Shown here: positions 8,583 to 16,075 of the stretch, one piece after another
Numbering within the stretch: the first letter of the stretch is position 1
Layout: every line of letters begins with the position of its first letter
Assembly: GCA_937901435.1 (NCBI GenBank)
Contig: CALGTJ010000768.1
Location: 1 to 24,373, forward strand
DNA: 24,373 nucleotides
Origin: an uncultured Rhodobacter sp.
Lineage (GTDB): Bacteria > Pseudomonadota > Alphaproteobacteria > Rhodobacterales > Rhodobacteraceae
Direction: 5' to 3'
The notes under the pieces: generated by a model
Database searches by the model: none
What the model saw: the letters and a program-made list of their open reading frames with translations, nothing else
Told to the model about the DNA's origin: nothing
Translations under genes and position numbers: made by a program

Positions 8583-8609
8583 GGCCGAATACGCGCAGAA
8601 GGACGGGAC

Positions 8610-9380
<771 letters not shown>

Positions 9381-9394
9381 CGTGTCTGTTATTC

Positions 9395-9420
9395 CTTGTG
9401 GCGCATTCATTGGGTATAAT
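9395..9420 (+). promoter_or_regulatory. Possible promoter for the lipoprotein L,D-transpeptidase gene
   Basis: A perfect TATAAT lies at 9415–9420, 29 nt before ATG 9450. A convincing −35 element at 16–18 bp is missing (TTGTGG at 9396–9401 leaves only 13 bp), so this rests on the −10 box alone. Confidence 0.35.
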
Positions 9421-9449
9421 CCAGAAAAACAAAACTCGGATCGGGCGAT

Positions 9450-9944
9450 ATGAAGCTACTTAAAGGTCTTTTGGTTGTGTCATTGCTATTTGCACTTGGC
9501 GCCTGTTCCAGCAAATTCCGGACCTACAATGGTCCAGAGGTGACGCGTGTGATCGTCTACAAGGGCGAGCGTCAGATGGTATTGATGCACAATGATCGCG
9601 TTTTGGCAAAGCACGCGATTGATCTGGGTTTTGCGCCGCGTGGGCACAAGAACTTTGAGGGTGACGGCAAGACACCCGAAGGACGCTATTATATCGACCG
9701 GCGCAATCCTGACAGCAGCTTTCACCTGTCGATCGGGATCTCTTATCCGAACGAGGCTGACATTGCCCGCGCGCGGGAGGCAGGCAAAAAGCCCGGTGGA
9801 GACATTTTTATCCACGGCCAACCGAACCTGCTAAAGCCGGGCAAGCCAGATTGGACCGCCGGTTGCATTTCTGTGTCGAATAAAGAGATGGAGAGGATCT
9901 ATGCGATGGTCAAAGACGGCACCGTGGTCGATCTTTATCCCTGA
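9450..9944 (+). CDS. L,D-transpeptidase (YkuD domain) lipoprotein
   Basis: A 164-residue envelope protein. It begins with a lipoprotein signal: a hydrophobic run and then a lipobox ending LGAC, so Cys19 would be lipidated. A YkuD catalytic domain follows. The motif GGDIFIHGQ places His122, and WTAGCISVSN gives nucleophile Cys139. FEGDGKTPEGRYYI (69–82) is a conserved substrate-cleft stretch of the same family. Such enzymes attack meso-diaminopimelate-containing stem peptides to form 3-3 cross-links, attach proteins, or release such bonds. The TAGCI version, rather than SHGCIR, resembles the YafK/DpaA-like branch, so hydrolytic or attachment roles are possible. The 3' end overlaps the convergent CAP-domain gene by 10 bp. 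A second, different YkuD protein lies 0.7 kb downstream. Confidence 0.87.
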   Translation: MKLLKGLLVVSLLFALGACSSKFRTYNGPEVTRVIVYKGERQMVLMHNDRVLAKHAIDLGFAPRGHKNFEGDGKTPEGRYYIDRRNPDSSFHLSIGISYPNEADIARAREAGKKPGGDIFIHGQPNLLKPGKPDWTAGCISVSNKEMERIYAMVKDGTVVDLYP

Positions 9945-10495
9945 GGCATAACCGCAGTCGGGCTGGGCGCGGGGACATTCACCGCTTGGGATCCGCCGCC
10001 TACAATCAGCGTCCACCAGATTTTTCCGCCCTGTTCCTGATACCAGGCGAACCCCAAATCACGGCCCTTCGGGTCGACGATCACAGTTCGGGTATCCGGT
10101 TGTGCCATCCAGGCGGCCAGCGTTTCAATTTCTGTCTCGAACGTCTCTGATATGTTTTCCCCGAGCATGGTCATCGTATATCCGGCGCGCTGCACGCGCT
10201 GAATTGGCGAAGACCCGTCAGAGCCGAAATGCCAAGGCCGATTTTGCACCGCCATGTCACGCGAATGGGTTGCAGCGGCGGCATTCAGTTGCGCGTTTAG
10301 TTCCAATGCGGGAACACCCGCCGCTTGACGCAGCGCATTGACAGAATCAAGCATCCGAAACTGCACCTTGGATGTATCGCTGTTCGAGATGCGATAGATC
10401 TTGGCGCGTCCGGTGCCAGCGGACGTGGTGACCGTCGGGCTGGTGCAGGCGGTAACTGCAAAAAGACCAGCAAAAAGAACAACAAGAGGGCGCAT
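9935..10495 (-). CDS. CAP/SCP-domain lipoprotein (YkwD-like)
   Basis: A 186-residue minus-strand protein. An N-terminal signal with lipobox VTAC makes Cys17 the likely lipidated residue. A CAP (SCP/PR-1) domain follows, recognisable by THSRDMA (76–82), the conserved His89 and SDG loop (90–94), ENI (113–115), and the closing IWWTLIVGG strand (159–167). Bacterial CAP proteins are extracytoplasmic; their roles are poorly defined, with cell-wall, lipid or metal binding proposed for various members. It lies between two L,D-transpeptidase genes, convergent with the first (10 bp overlap) and divergent from the second across a 165 bp gap, which suggests a cell-envelope role. No strong Shine–Dalgarno precedes ATG 10495, but the signal peptide fixes the start. 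Confidence 0.83.
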   Translation of the reverse strand: MRPLVVLFAGLFAVTACTSPTVTTSAGTGRAKIYRISNSDTSKVQFRMLDSVNALRQAAGVPALELNAQLNAAAATHSRDMAVQNRPWHFGSDGSSPIQRVQRAGYTMTMLGENISETFETEIETLAAWMAQPDTRTVIVDPKGRDLGFAWYQEQGGKIWWTLIVGGGSQAVNVPAPSPTAVMPQG

Positions 10496-10594
10496 CGTGG
10501 CGAAGATCCGGATAATTTCCTTAGCAACCTACTCTTTAGGTGTGGCAGGCACAAACCGATCTCTGCCGAGTTGGCAAAGTGACGCTTGTTTGAA

Positions 10595-10623
10595 TTGCGA
10601 CTGAGGCTTTCAGGTCATATACT
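10595..10623 (+). promoter_or_regulatory. Sigma-70-type promoter for the Tat L,D-transpeptidase gene
   Basis: TTGCGA (10595–10600), a 17 bp spacer, then TATACT (10618–10623). Transcription would start near 10630, giving a leader of about 30 nt before ATG 10661. It lies in the 165 bp divergent gap 10496–10660, the right place for it. No comparable signal was found for the opposite-strand CAP gene. Confidence 0.55.
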
Positions 10624-10660
10624 GCCCCAAAATGTGTCGACTGTGGAGACGAGGAAGATC

Positions 10661-11266
10661 ATGTCCAAGGTAACGAAGTCCGGTTTTAACCGTCGTGTGT
10701 TTCTGGGAACGGCTGCCGCGTCGGTCGGTGGCCTGGCGGCGCCTGCGCTTGCCCAAAGCACTGGCGAAAGCACAGAGTTCGAGACTGAAATTACCGAGGT
10801 TGCGCGCCGCAATATATCCAGCTTTCGCTCTTTGGACTGGCGGCCTTATTTCGGGTCACTCAGCGGTGGGGCCATTCTGGTGGATACAACGTCGCGTGCA
10901 TTGCATTATTGGTCACAGGATCAATCGACCTACAAATTATACCCAACCAGCGTTCCGCTGACGGAAGATCTGACTCGTCGCGGACCCACCCGGATCGTCC
11001 AGAAGGTCGAGGGCCCATCCTGGCGTCCCACGCCGTCGATGATCAAACGAAACCCGGAATGGCCTGCCTTTGTTGGGCCGGGGCCGGATAATCCTTTGGG
11101 ATCGCATGCGCTATATCTGTCGTGGACCTACTATCGAATCCACGGAACCCACGATACCCGCAAGATCGGGCGTCGATCGTCCAACGGTTGCATCGGCCTG
11201 TACAACGAACACATCTCAGAGCTTTTTGCTCTGACGAAAGTAGGCACTCAGGTGTTGCTAATTTGA
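10661..11266 (+). CDS. Tat-exported L,D-transpeptidase (YkuD domain)
   Basis: A 201-residue protein. The N-terminus has a twin-arginine signal (NRRVFLGTAAA, Arg11–Arg12), a hydrophobic stretch and a likely cleavage after ALA at ~31, so it is exported folded to the periplasm. The YkuD domain contains YRIHGT (His161) and SSNGCIGLYN (nucleophile Cys177), the canonical ErfK/YbiS/YcfS/YnhG-type active site. This pattern fits peptidoglycan 3-3 cross-linking or lipoprotein attachment. I chose ATG 10661 for its AGGAAG Shine–Dalgarno and because the Tat motif then sits at the usual position; an in-frame codon at 10586 would add 25 residues before the signal. It differs from the upstream YkuD lipoprotein in export route and active-site subtype, so the two are unlikely to be recent duplicates. 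Confidence 0.9.
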   Translation: MSKVTKSGFNRRVFLGTAAASVGGLAAPALAQSTGESTEFETEITEVARRNISSFRSLDWRPYFGSLSGGAILVDTTSRALHYWSQDQSTYKLYPTSVPLTEDLTRRGPTRIVQKVEGPSWRPTPSMIKRNPEWPAFVGPGPDNPLGSHALYLSWTYYRIHGTHDTRKIGRRSSNGCIGLYNEHISELFALTKVGTQVLLI

Positions 11267-11410
11267 CGATAAAAAGTGGATTACGGGACTCTGATCCACA
11301 AGATGCGTTTGCGTTTAATCGTTAAAGCTGCTTATGACGGTCTATACGCGGTACGCCAAAGTTCCACGTGTATCGATAATTTTGCCAGTCTGGAAATCCT
11401 GGAGGATCCC

Positions 11411-11596
11411 ATGAAAAAAATCGCTCTCGCCGCCGTTCTGTCCGCAACAGCTGCTACTGCAGTGTCCGCAGGCAACTACACCGAGCCTTACATCGAGCCA
11501 ACAATCGTTGTTGAAGAAGCTGCGTCTTCTTCCTCCACTGGCCTGATCGTTCCACTGTTGCTGATCGCGATCATCGCGGCTGTTGCAGCGAACTAA
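11411..11596 (+). CDS. Small secreted or membrane-anchored protein, 61 aa, unknown function
   Basis: Not recognised as a named family. The protein has three parts. A signal-peptide-like start (MKKIALAAVLSATAATAVSA) would be cleaved after Ala20. A short acidic, Ser-rich linker follows (21–43) with YTEP–YIEP repeats and VVEEAASSSS. A C-terminal hydrophobic helix (about 44–60) ends in Asn. Cleaved, it would be a ~41-residue peptide anchored by its C-terminal helix and facing the periplasm. GGAGG at 11401–11405 gives a strong Shine–Dalgarno 5 nt before ATG 11411, and a long perfect-stem terminator follows, so this is a separate, probably well expressed transcription unit. The upstream 144 bp gap (11267–11410) contains no promoter I can defend. 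The frame is open upstream to 11276, but the signal peptide fixes the start. Confidence 0.72.
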   Translation: MKKIALAAVLSATAATAVSAGNYTEPYIEPTIVVEEAASSSSTGLIVPLLLIAIIAAVAAN

Positions 11597-11601
11597 GTGC
11601 C

Positions 11602-11617
11602 CACACCTGCGGGTGTG
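11602..11617 (+). other. Small hairpin after the 61-aa gene
   Basis: CACACC and GGTGTG form a 6 bp stem around a TGCG loop, starting 6 nt after the stop codon. No T-run follows. It may protect the mRNA 3' end or be incidental. Confidence 0.35.
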
Positions 11618-11627
11618 CACCGAGACT

Positions 11628-11663
11628 TAAAAATGGCGGCCCCACACGGAGCCGCCATTTTTA
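11628..11663. terminator. Bidirectional Rho-independent terminator between the small protein gene and hemH
   Basis: A 13 bp perfect stem (arms 11628–11640 and 11651–11663; core ATGGCGGC/GCCGCCAT) encloses a 10 nt loop. An A-run on the left and a T-run on the right let it work on both strands. It sits between the plus-strand small protein gene and the 3' end of minus-strand hemH (11707), serving both. Confidence 0.9.
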
Positions 11664-11706
11664 TTTGCATAATCTTATTCAAACCAGATCGTCCTGACCA
11701 AAAAAG

Positions 11707-12774
11707 TTAGTCGATCCAGCCTAGCAGGTTTGTTTCGATCACCTCGGACAGCGCCGCGATATGGGCGTCGTCATCGTTGAGGCAGGGAATGTAGGTGAAC
11801 GATTCACCGCCCGCCTCTTCGAAACTTTCGTGGATCTCTTCGTTAATTTCCTCAAGCGTTTCGATGCAATCGGCCGAAAAGGCAGGGGCGATCACGGCGA
11901 TCCGCTTTTTCCCCGATTCCGCCAGACGCGCGACCTCTTCGACCGTATAAGGTTGCAGCCAGTCCTCGGGGCCGAATTTCGACTGAAACGTGGTCTTTAT
12001 CTGGGTGTCATCCCAACCCAGCCGCTCTTTCAAGAGCCGAGTCGTTTTCTGACATTGGCAATGATAGGGGTCGCCCTCCATCAGATATCTTTGCGGTACG
12101 CCGTGGTAAGAAGTGACAAGGATATCAGGCTTGACCTCCATCGCGGCATAGGCCCGTTCGACCGATTGCGCGAGTGCGTCAATATAGCTGGGCTTGTCGA
12201 AGTAGGGTTCAACCGTGCGCACGGTCGGCTGCCATTTCAGATCCGCCAAAGCACGAAAAAATGCGTCATTGGCGGTGGCAGAGGTCGCCCCGGCGTATTG
12301 CGGATACAGCGGGAAAAACAGGATCTTGGTACAGCCCTGATCGACCAGCGCCTGCACCTTTGATTTGGTCGAGGGATTGCCGTAGCGCATACAGAAATCA
12401 ACGACGACATTATCCCCATAGCGCCGCTGCATAGCCTCGCGCATTTTTACGGTCTGCGCCTTGGTGATCGTCATCAAAGGGCTTTCGTTCGCCTCTTCGT
12501 TCCAGATCGATTTGTACGCTGCACCAGAGGTAAAGGGTCGTTTACTAAGGATAATCAGCTGCAAAAGCGGCTGCCATAGCCAGGGACTATAGTCGATGAC
12601 ACGACGGTCTGACAGGAACTCCCCCAGATAGCGACGCATCGACCAATAGTTGGTGGCATCGGGTGTGCCGAGGTTGCCAAGCAGGATACCGATCTTGGCG
12701 GGCAAGATCTTGGGGTGGTCAGCCTGCGCATGAGCGGGGCACACTGCGGCGCTTTGGGACGTCGAGTCGAGCAT
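11707..12774 (-). CDS. hemH: Ferrochelatase
   Basis: A 355-residue enzyme inserting Fe2+ into protoporphyrin IX, the last step of protohaem synthesis. Recognisable parts are LLGNLGTPD (31–39), FFPLYPQYAGATSA (153–166), the signature SYHGVPQRYLMEGDPYHCQC (222–241) with active-site His224, FQSKFGPEDWLQPYT (263–277), and FSADCIETLEEI (299–310) with metal-site Glu305. Length is normal for a bacterial class I ferrochelatase. Cysteines in the YHCQC segment are typical of proteobacterial enzymes. The start at ATG 12774 has AGGAA 8 nt upstream on the minus strand; residues 1–25 are a variable extension before the conserved core. It lies 63 bp downstream of the NDUFAF5-like gene and may be read from its own promoter. 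Confidence 0.96.
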   Translation of the reverse strand: MLDSTSQSAAVCPAHAQADHPKILPAKIGILLGNLGTPDATNYWSMRRYLGEFLSDRRVIDYSPWLWQPLLQLIILSKRPFTSGAAYKSIWNEEANESPLMTITKAQTVKMREAMQRRYGDNVVVDFCMRYGNPSTKSKVQALVDQGCTKILFFPLYPQYAGATSATANDAFFRALADLKWQPTVRTVEPYFDKPSYIDALAQSVERAYAAMEVKPDILVTSYHGVPQRYLMEGDPYHCQCQKTTRLLKERLGWDDTQIKTTFQSKFGPEDWLQPYTVEEVARLAESGKKRIAVIAPAFSADCIETLEEINEEIHESFEEAGGESFTYIPCLNDDDAHIAALSEVIETNLLGWID

Positions 12775-12813
12775 TCTTATTTTTCCTGCGCTTGGCGTAG
12801 TTTCATTTGCACT

Positions 12814-12841
12814 GACATAAAGCCATATTCTCTTGGGTCAA
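12814..12841 (-). promoter_or_regulatory. Possible hemH promoter
   Basis: Read on the minus strand: TTGACC (12841–12836), 16 bp spacer, TATGTC (12819–12814). The −35 matches 5 of 6 consensus bases and the −10 only 3 of 6. The implied leader is about 32 nt to ATG 12774. The −35 overlaps the end of the upstream gene. Confidence 0.35.
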
Positions 12842-13698
12842 TCGCCACTCTTATTGCCGGGTCCGGTTAACGAAGTCTCATCGACGCCCAAGGCATCAGC
12901 GAGCCGCGCAGTGGCGGATCCGGGTCGAAGGGGTTTGGGCTGGCTGTCATCCGGGGCCCAGCCGGTCAGATAGATCATCTCGAAACGCGCGGGAATGCGA
13001 CCATCTGCCAGACCAAAGCCGGATTGGTACAAATCCACAGCCTTTTTCAGGATAGAGGGTCGTGAAAAATGCCGGATGCGTGTCGCAAGGGCATTATTTT
13101 CGCCCATTGCCCGCAGATCATGCATCAGGTGCCACGCGTCGGAATAAGTGACGATGCGCGTATAGGTATCCGCCACGGGCAAGGCGAATCCAGCACGTTG
13201 CAGCAAAGCCCCAAGATCGCGGATCTCTGCCATGGGCGCGACACGGGGGGACAGACCTCCCGTTATGGCCACCTCTGCCTCGGCCAGCACGGCACGCAAT
13301 TCTGACAGGGTCTGCCCGCCAAACAACGCACACAGGAACAGCCCGTCAGGTTTCAGAGCGCGTTTGCATTGGATCAACTGACCAACAGGGTCGTCGGCCC
13401 AATGCAAAGACATTGCGTGGATCACAAGATCGTGGGCGCCGGGTGTCAGGTCGAGTGTCTCTTGATCTGCGGTTATATGAGCATTGGGCAGCAGATTAGA
13501 CCAAATCTGTGGCCATCCGGTCACAATCGTAGGCGACGTAAACGATCTGTTAACCAAATCCAGTCTCTCTTGCACCTCGTCAACCACGTCCAGTTGCAGG
13601 AACAAGGCAGGCTCTGCCATCGCGCTGGCCCGGGCGCGATTTCGACCCAAAGCTTGGGGATCTGTCAAAGTAGTCTGGCTCTGCATCGGTCCGACCAT
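12838..13698 (-). CDS. NDUFAF5-like (BioC-related) methyltransferase-fold protein
   Basis: A 286-residue class I methyltransferase-fold protein. The C-terminal two thirds follow the mitochondrial complex I assembly factor NDUFAF5 closely by memory: MSLHWADDP, ALKPDGLFLCALFGGQTLSELR, GGLSPRVAPMAEIRDLGALLQRAGF, DLRAMGENNA and RPGSATARLADAL all have direct counterparts. NDUFAF5 is reported to hydroxylate an arginine of NDUFS7, so this protein may modify or help assemble the bacterial complex I subunit NuoB. In the N-terminal half the usual glycine-rich SAM motif (LDLGCGxG) is absent; the equivalent place reads VNRSFTSPTIVTGWP. The start is uncertain: ATG 13698 or ATG 13686 (four codons later), neither with a good Shine–Dalgarno. 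It is divergent from comF across a gap of under 40 bp. Confidence 0.82.
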   Translation of the reverse strand: MVGPMQSQTTLTDPQALGRNRARASAMAEPALFLQLDVVDEVQERLDLVNRSFTSPTIVTGWPQIWSNLLPNAHITADQETLDLTPGAHDLVIHAMSLHWADDPVGQLIQCKRALKPDGLFLCALFGGQTLSELRAVLAEAEVAITGGLSPRVAPMAEIRDLGALLQRAGFALPVADTYTRIVTYSDAWHLMHDLRAMGENNALATRIRHFSRPSILKKAVDLYQSGFGLADGRIPARFEMIYLTGWAPDDSQPKPLRPGSATARLADALGVDETSLTGPGNKSGD

Positions 13699-13718
13699 TG
13701 TTGCAAGACCGTGTATTT

Positions 13719-13724
13719 AGGGGA
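13719..13724 (+). promoter_or_regulatory. Shine–Dalgarno choosing the comF start
   Basis: AGGGGA lies 11 nt before ATG 13736 but only 2 nt before the alternative GTG 13727, favouring the ATG. Confidence 0.5.
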
Positions 13725-13735
13725 AAGTGCCGCAA

Positions 13736-14452
13736 ATGCAAAGCCTGTTACGCCTTGCTTTTCCGCCGCAATGCGTTGGATGCCATGCTCTTGTGGAACG
13801 CGACTTTGCCTTGTGCGGGGCATGTTGGCGCGAAACGCCGTTTATCACCGGGTTGATCTGCGACACTTGTGGGGTGCCCTTGCCGGGGGACAGTTCTGAT
13901 CAGGCCGAGCATTGCGACGAGTGCATGACGATCGCGCGCCCGTGGTCGCGGGGGCGGGCGGCGATGACCTATCACGACAAGGCGCGGCAGATGGTGCTGG
14001 CGTTGAAACATGGGTACAGGCTTGACCTCGTGCGTCCGGCGGCGCGCTGGATGCAAGCGGCTGCGCGGGATTTGATAACGCCCGAAACATTGATCCTTCC
14101 GGTTCCTGTGCATCGCCTGCGCCTGCTGAAGCGGCGATATAATCAGGCAGCGCTGCTGTCTAACGAGATCGGGCGCGTTACGGGGACAGAGACCGTGCCG
14201 GATTTGCTATACCGCGTTCGTAATACCAAAGTGCAGGACGGTATGTCGCGCGATGACAGGTTTGCCAATCTCAGCGAATCCATCCGCTTTGTGCCGAAAA
14301 AAGCCGCACGGCTGAAAGATCGCGAAATCCTGTTGATCGATGATGTGATGACCTCTGGTGCCACTCTGGCGGCCACAACAGAGGCATGTCATGCAGCCGG
14401 TGCAAGTCGCGTTGACGTTCTGGTGCTGGCACGCGTTGCGAAGGATGCTTAA
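13736..14452 (+). CDS. comF: ComF-family phosphoribosyltransferase-like protein
   Basis: A 238-residue protein. The N-terminal zinc-finger part has Cys pairs at 13/16 and 27/30, and a second set at 42/45 and 60/63. The C-terminal phosphoribosyltransferase fold has the PRPP-binding signature ILLIDDVMTSGAT (198–210). It also shows the family stretch PVPVHRLRLLKRRYNQA (122–138). In competent bacteria ComF is needed for inward DNA transport in transformation; homologues (GntX, ComFC) occur very widely, and the precise biochemical role is not settled. I chose ATG 13736 on Shine–Dalgarno spacing; GTG 13727 would add three residues. It is divergent from the NDUFAF5-like gene and is followed by grxC after 36 bp. 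Confidence 0.88.
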   Translation: MQSLLRLAFPPQCVGCHALVERDFALCGACWRETPFITGLICDTCGVPLPGDSSDQAEHCDECMTIARPWSRGRAAMTYHDKARQMVLALKHGYRLDLVRPAARWMQAAARDLITPETLILPVPVHRLRLLKRRYNQAALLSNEIGRVTGTETVPDLLYRVRNTKVQDGMSRDDRFANLSESIRFVPKKAARLKDREILLIDDVMTSGATLAATTEACHAAGASRVDVLVLARVAKDA

Positions 14453-14463
14453 ATCCCTATAGT
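14436..14463 (+). promoter_or_regulatory. Promoter candidate for grxC
   Basis: TTGCGA (14436–14441), 16 bp spacer, TATAGT (14458–14463). The implied start near 14470 leaves a ~19 nt leader with AAAGGGA before ATG 14489. The −35 lies in the last codons of comF. The −35 sequence is identical to that of the promoter at 10595. Confidence 0.5.
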
Positions 14464-14488
14464 CCGCGCAAGCAAAGGGATTATCATC

Positions 14489-14746
14489 ATGCAAGCCGTC
14501 GAAATCTATACCTCTCCGCTTTGTGGGTTTTGTCATGCCGCCAAACGGCTTTTGACCCAGAAAGGCGTGTCTTTTGCCGAGATCGACATCGCCCGGCAGC
14601 CCGACAAGCGTCAGGAAATGCTAAGCCGCGCCAATGGGCGGCATACTGTGCCACAAATCTTTGTCGGACCCACCCATGTGGGCGGATGCGACGAGCTATA
14701 TGATCTGGAGCGGTTGGGTAAGTTGGACAAGCTTTTGGCAGGTTAG
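14489..14746 (+). CDS. grxC: Glutaredoxin 3
   Basis: An 85-residue thioredoxin-fold protein with the dithiol active site CGFC (Cys12, Cys15) after YTSPL, the cis-Pro motif TVPQIFV (~53–59), and GGCDELYDL (65–73), which contacts glutathione. It reduces protein disulfides and glutathione mixed disulfides in the cytoplasm at the expense of glutathione. The active site is CGFC rather than the CPYC of E. coli Grx3, which can change redox potential and raises the question of Fe-S cluster binding seen in some glycine-containing glutaredoxins. AAAGGGA precedes the ATG at a suitable distance. It lies between comF and a MarR regulator gene, all on the plus strand. Confidence 0.93.
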   Translation: MQAVEIYTSPLCGFCHAAKRLLTQKGVSFAEIDIARQPDKRQEMLSRANGRHTVPQIFVGPTHVGGCDELYDLERLGKLDKLLAG

Positions 14747-14810
14747 GTGAGGCGCGACGTTCAGGCAGAGCACACTGTAATGCCTGCGACGATAGATTTG
14801 GAACCCTCTG

Positions 14811-15254
14811 ATGAGTGATGCAACAGACAGTTTATCGGTCGCCTTGTTCAGCGAAATTTTCATGGCGGATGCACTTGCGCGAAACCGACTGTCACGGGCG
14901 CTGCCAAAGGGGATGGAGATCAGCCATTTTTCAGTCTTGAACCATCTGGCGCGGGCGAATGTTGAAAAATACCCGGCGCAACTGGCCAAGACCTTTCACG
15001 TCACCCGCGGCGCGATGACCAACACCCTGTACAAGCTGGAGCGTGCGGGGCATATCCACGTACGTCCTGATTGGGACGATGCGCGGCGTAAATATGTGGG
15101 GATCAGTCCGGCAGGGCGTCGGGCCTGTGAAACTGCTCTGCAAGTGGTTGCGCCAATCGTGGCTGAGGTGGTCGAGGCCATTGGCCTCGACAAGGTGCGC
15201 GCCGCTTTGCCAGTGTTGCGCGAGTTGCGCTTGCGTCTTGGAGAGGCGGATTAA
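14811..15254 (+). CDS. MarR-family transcriptional regulator
   Basis: A 147-residue winged-helix protein. The DNA-binding part runs from about 34 to 105: [11 protein letters not shown], then the recognition region [25 protein letters not shown], then the wing [21 protein letters not shown] with the DxR motif typical of MarR proteins. N- and C-terminal helices for dimerisation flank it (C-terminal ~115–145). MarR proteins are usually repressors released by small ligands; ligand and target cannot be read here. Targets are often adjacent, so grxC or the convergent ubiG are candidates, but no palindromic operator was recognised in the 64 bp gap 14747–14810. Its stop interlocks with that of ubiG (TTAA at 15251–15254). 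Confidence 0.87.
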   Translation: MSDATDSLSVALFSEIFMADALARNRLSRALPKGMEISHFSVLNHLARANVEKYPAQLAKTFHVTRGAMTNTLYKLERAGHIHVRPDWDDARRKYVGISPAGRRACETALQVVAPIVAEVVEAIGLDKVRAALPVLRELRLRLGEAD

Positions 15255-15988
15255 GCCGGTTTCAGGCTGGTGGTGACATAGTTCACCGACAGATCCTTGT
15301 CCGAGATCTTCCACGACCACCCCAGCGGGTTGAAAACGAATCCCTTGCGGTCGACAGGGTCAAGTCCGGCGCTTTCCAGTAGTTTGAACAACTCGTCGGG
15401 GGTGATGAACTTTGACCATTCATGCGTGCCTTTGGGCAGCCAGCGCATGATATGTTCCGCGCCGATGATGGCCATGACATAGCTTTTCGGATTGCGGTTC
15501 AGGGTCGAGCAGACCATCAGCCCACCGGGTTTTAGCAACTCACGACAAGCGGTCAGGTAAGTGAGCGGATCAGAGACATGCTCGACCACTTCCATATTCA
15601 GAACGGCGTCGAATTGCTCGCCATCGGCGGCCAGCGCCTCGGCAGAGGTGTGGCGATAATCGATCTGTAACCCCTGCTGTTCAGCATGGACCTGCGCGAC
15701 GGGGATGTTACGCGCAGCGGCATCGGCGCCGACAACGGTAGCACCAAGGCGGGCCATAGGTTCGGACAACAAACCGCCCCCGCAGCCGATATCAAGGATT
15801 CGCAGCCCCTCAAAAGGCTTAGGCGCACTTAGATCACGCCCGAACTCAGCTGCGATTTGGGCGGTAATATAGTCAAGACGGCAGGGGTTGAGCATGTGCA
15901 ACGGCTTGAATTTGCCATTGGGATCCCACCATTCGGCGGCCATAGCCTGAAATTTTTCTATCTCTGCGGGATCAATTGTGGTTTGCAT
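15251..15988 (-). CDS. ubiG: Ubiquinone biosynthesis O-methyltransferase
   Basis: A 245-residue SAM-dependent methyltransferase catalysing both O-methylations in ubiquinone synthesis. It shows the UbiG start motif [29 protein letters not shown] (12–40), SAM motif [21 protein letters not shown] (64–83), acidic loop Asp89, and [10 protein letters not shown], a strong UbiG signature. The C-terminal RKGFVFNPL and NYVTTSLKP are also typical. I chose ATG 15988 because GAGG lies 7 nt upstream on the minus strand; a GTG two codons earlier (15994) has the same Shine–Dalgarno almost touching it. The gene is convergent with marR and divergent from pip. Ubiquinone is the respiratory quinone of alphaproteobacteria, so this is a core gene. 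Confidence 0.95.
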   Translation of the reverse strand: MQTTIDPAEIEKFQAMAAEWWDPNGKFKPLHMLNPCRLDYITAQIAAEFGRDLSAPKPFEGLRILDIGCGGGLLSEPMARLGATVVGADAAARNIPVAQVHAEQQGLQIDYRHTSAEALAADGEQFDAVLNMEVVEHVSDPLTYLTACRELLKPGGLMVCSTLNRNPKSYVMAIIGAEHIMRWLPKGTHEWSKFITPDELFKLLESAGLDPVDRKGFVFNPLGWSWKISDKDLSVNYVTTSLKPA

Positions 15989-16045
15989 GTTCACGCCTCG
16001 TCCTGATTATTTGCGTTGACCCCGTGGCGGGCCGGTTCCTTGCAT

Positions 16046-16075
16046 TATATAGGGTAGATATGGACAGGGTGTCAG
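16046..16075 (-). promoter_or_regulatory. Possible ubiG promoter
   Basis: On the minus strand: CTGACA (16075–16070), 18 bp spacer, TATATA (16051–16046), overlapping a perfect TATAAT (16049–16044) at a 20 bp spacer. It lies within the first codons of pip on the opposite strand and implies a ~50 nt ubiG leader. Confidence 0.4.

Noticed and set aside
11540..11596. C-terminal sorting tag (PEP-CTERM/VPxxA type) in the 61-aa protein
   Set aside because: There is a hydrophobic helix but no clear VPLPA or PEP motif and no basic residues after it; a plain membrane anchor is the simpler reading.
16016..16051. pip promoter formed by TTGACC and TATATA
   Set aside because: The spacing is 24 bp, too long for a sigma-70 promoter; the −10-like box fits the opposite-strand ubiG gene better.
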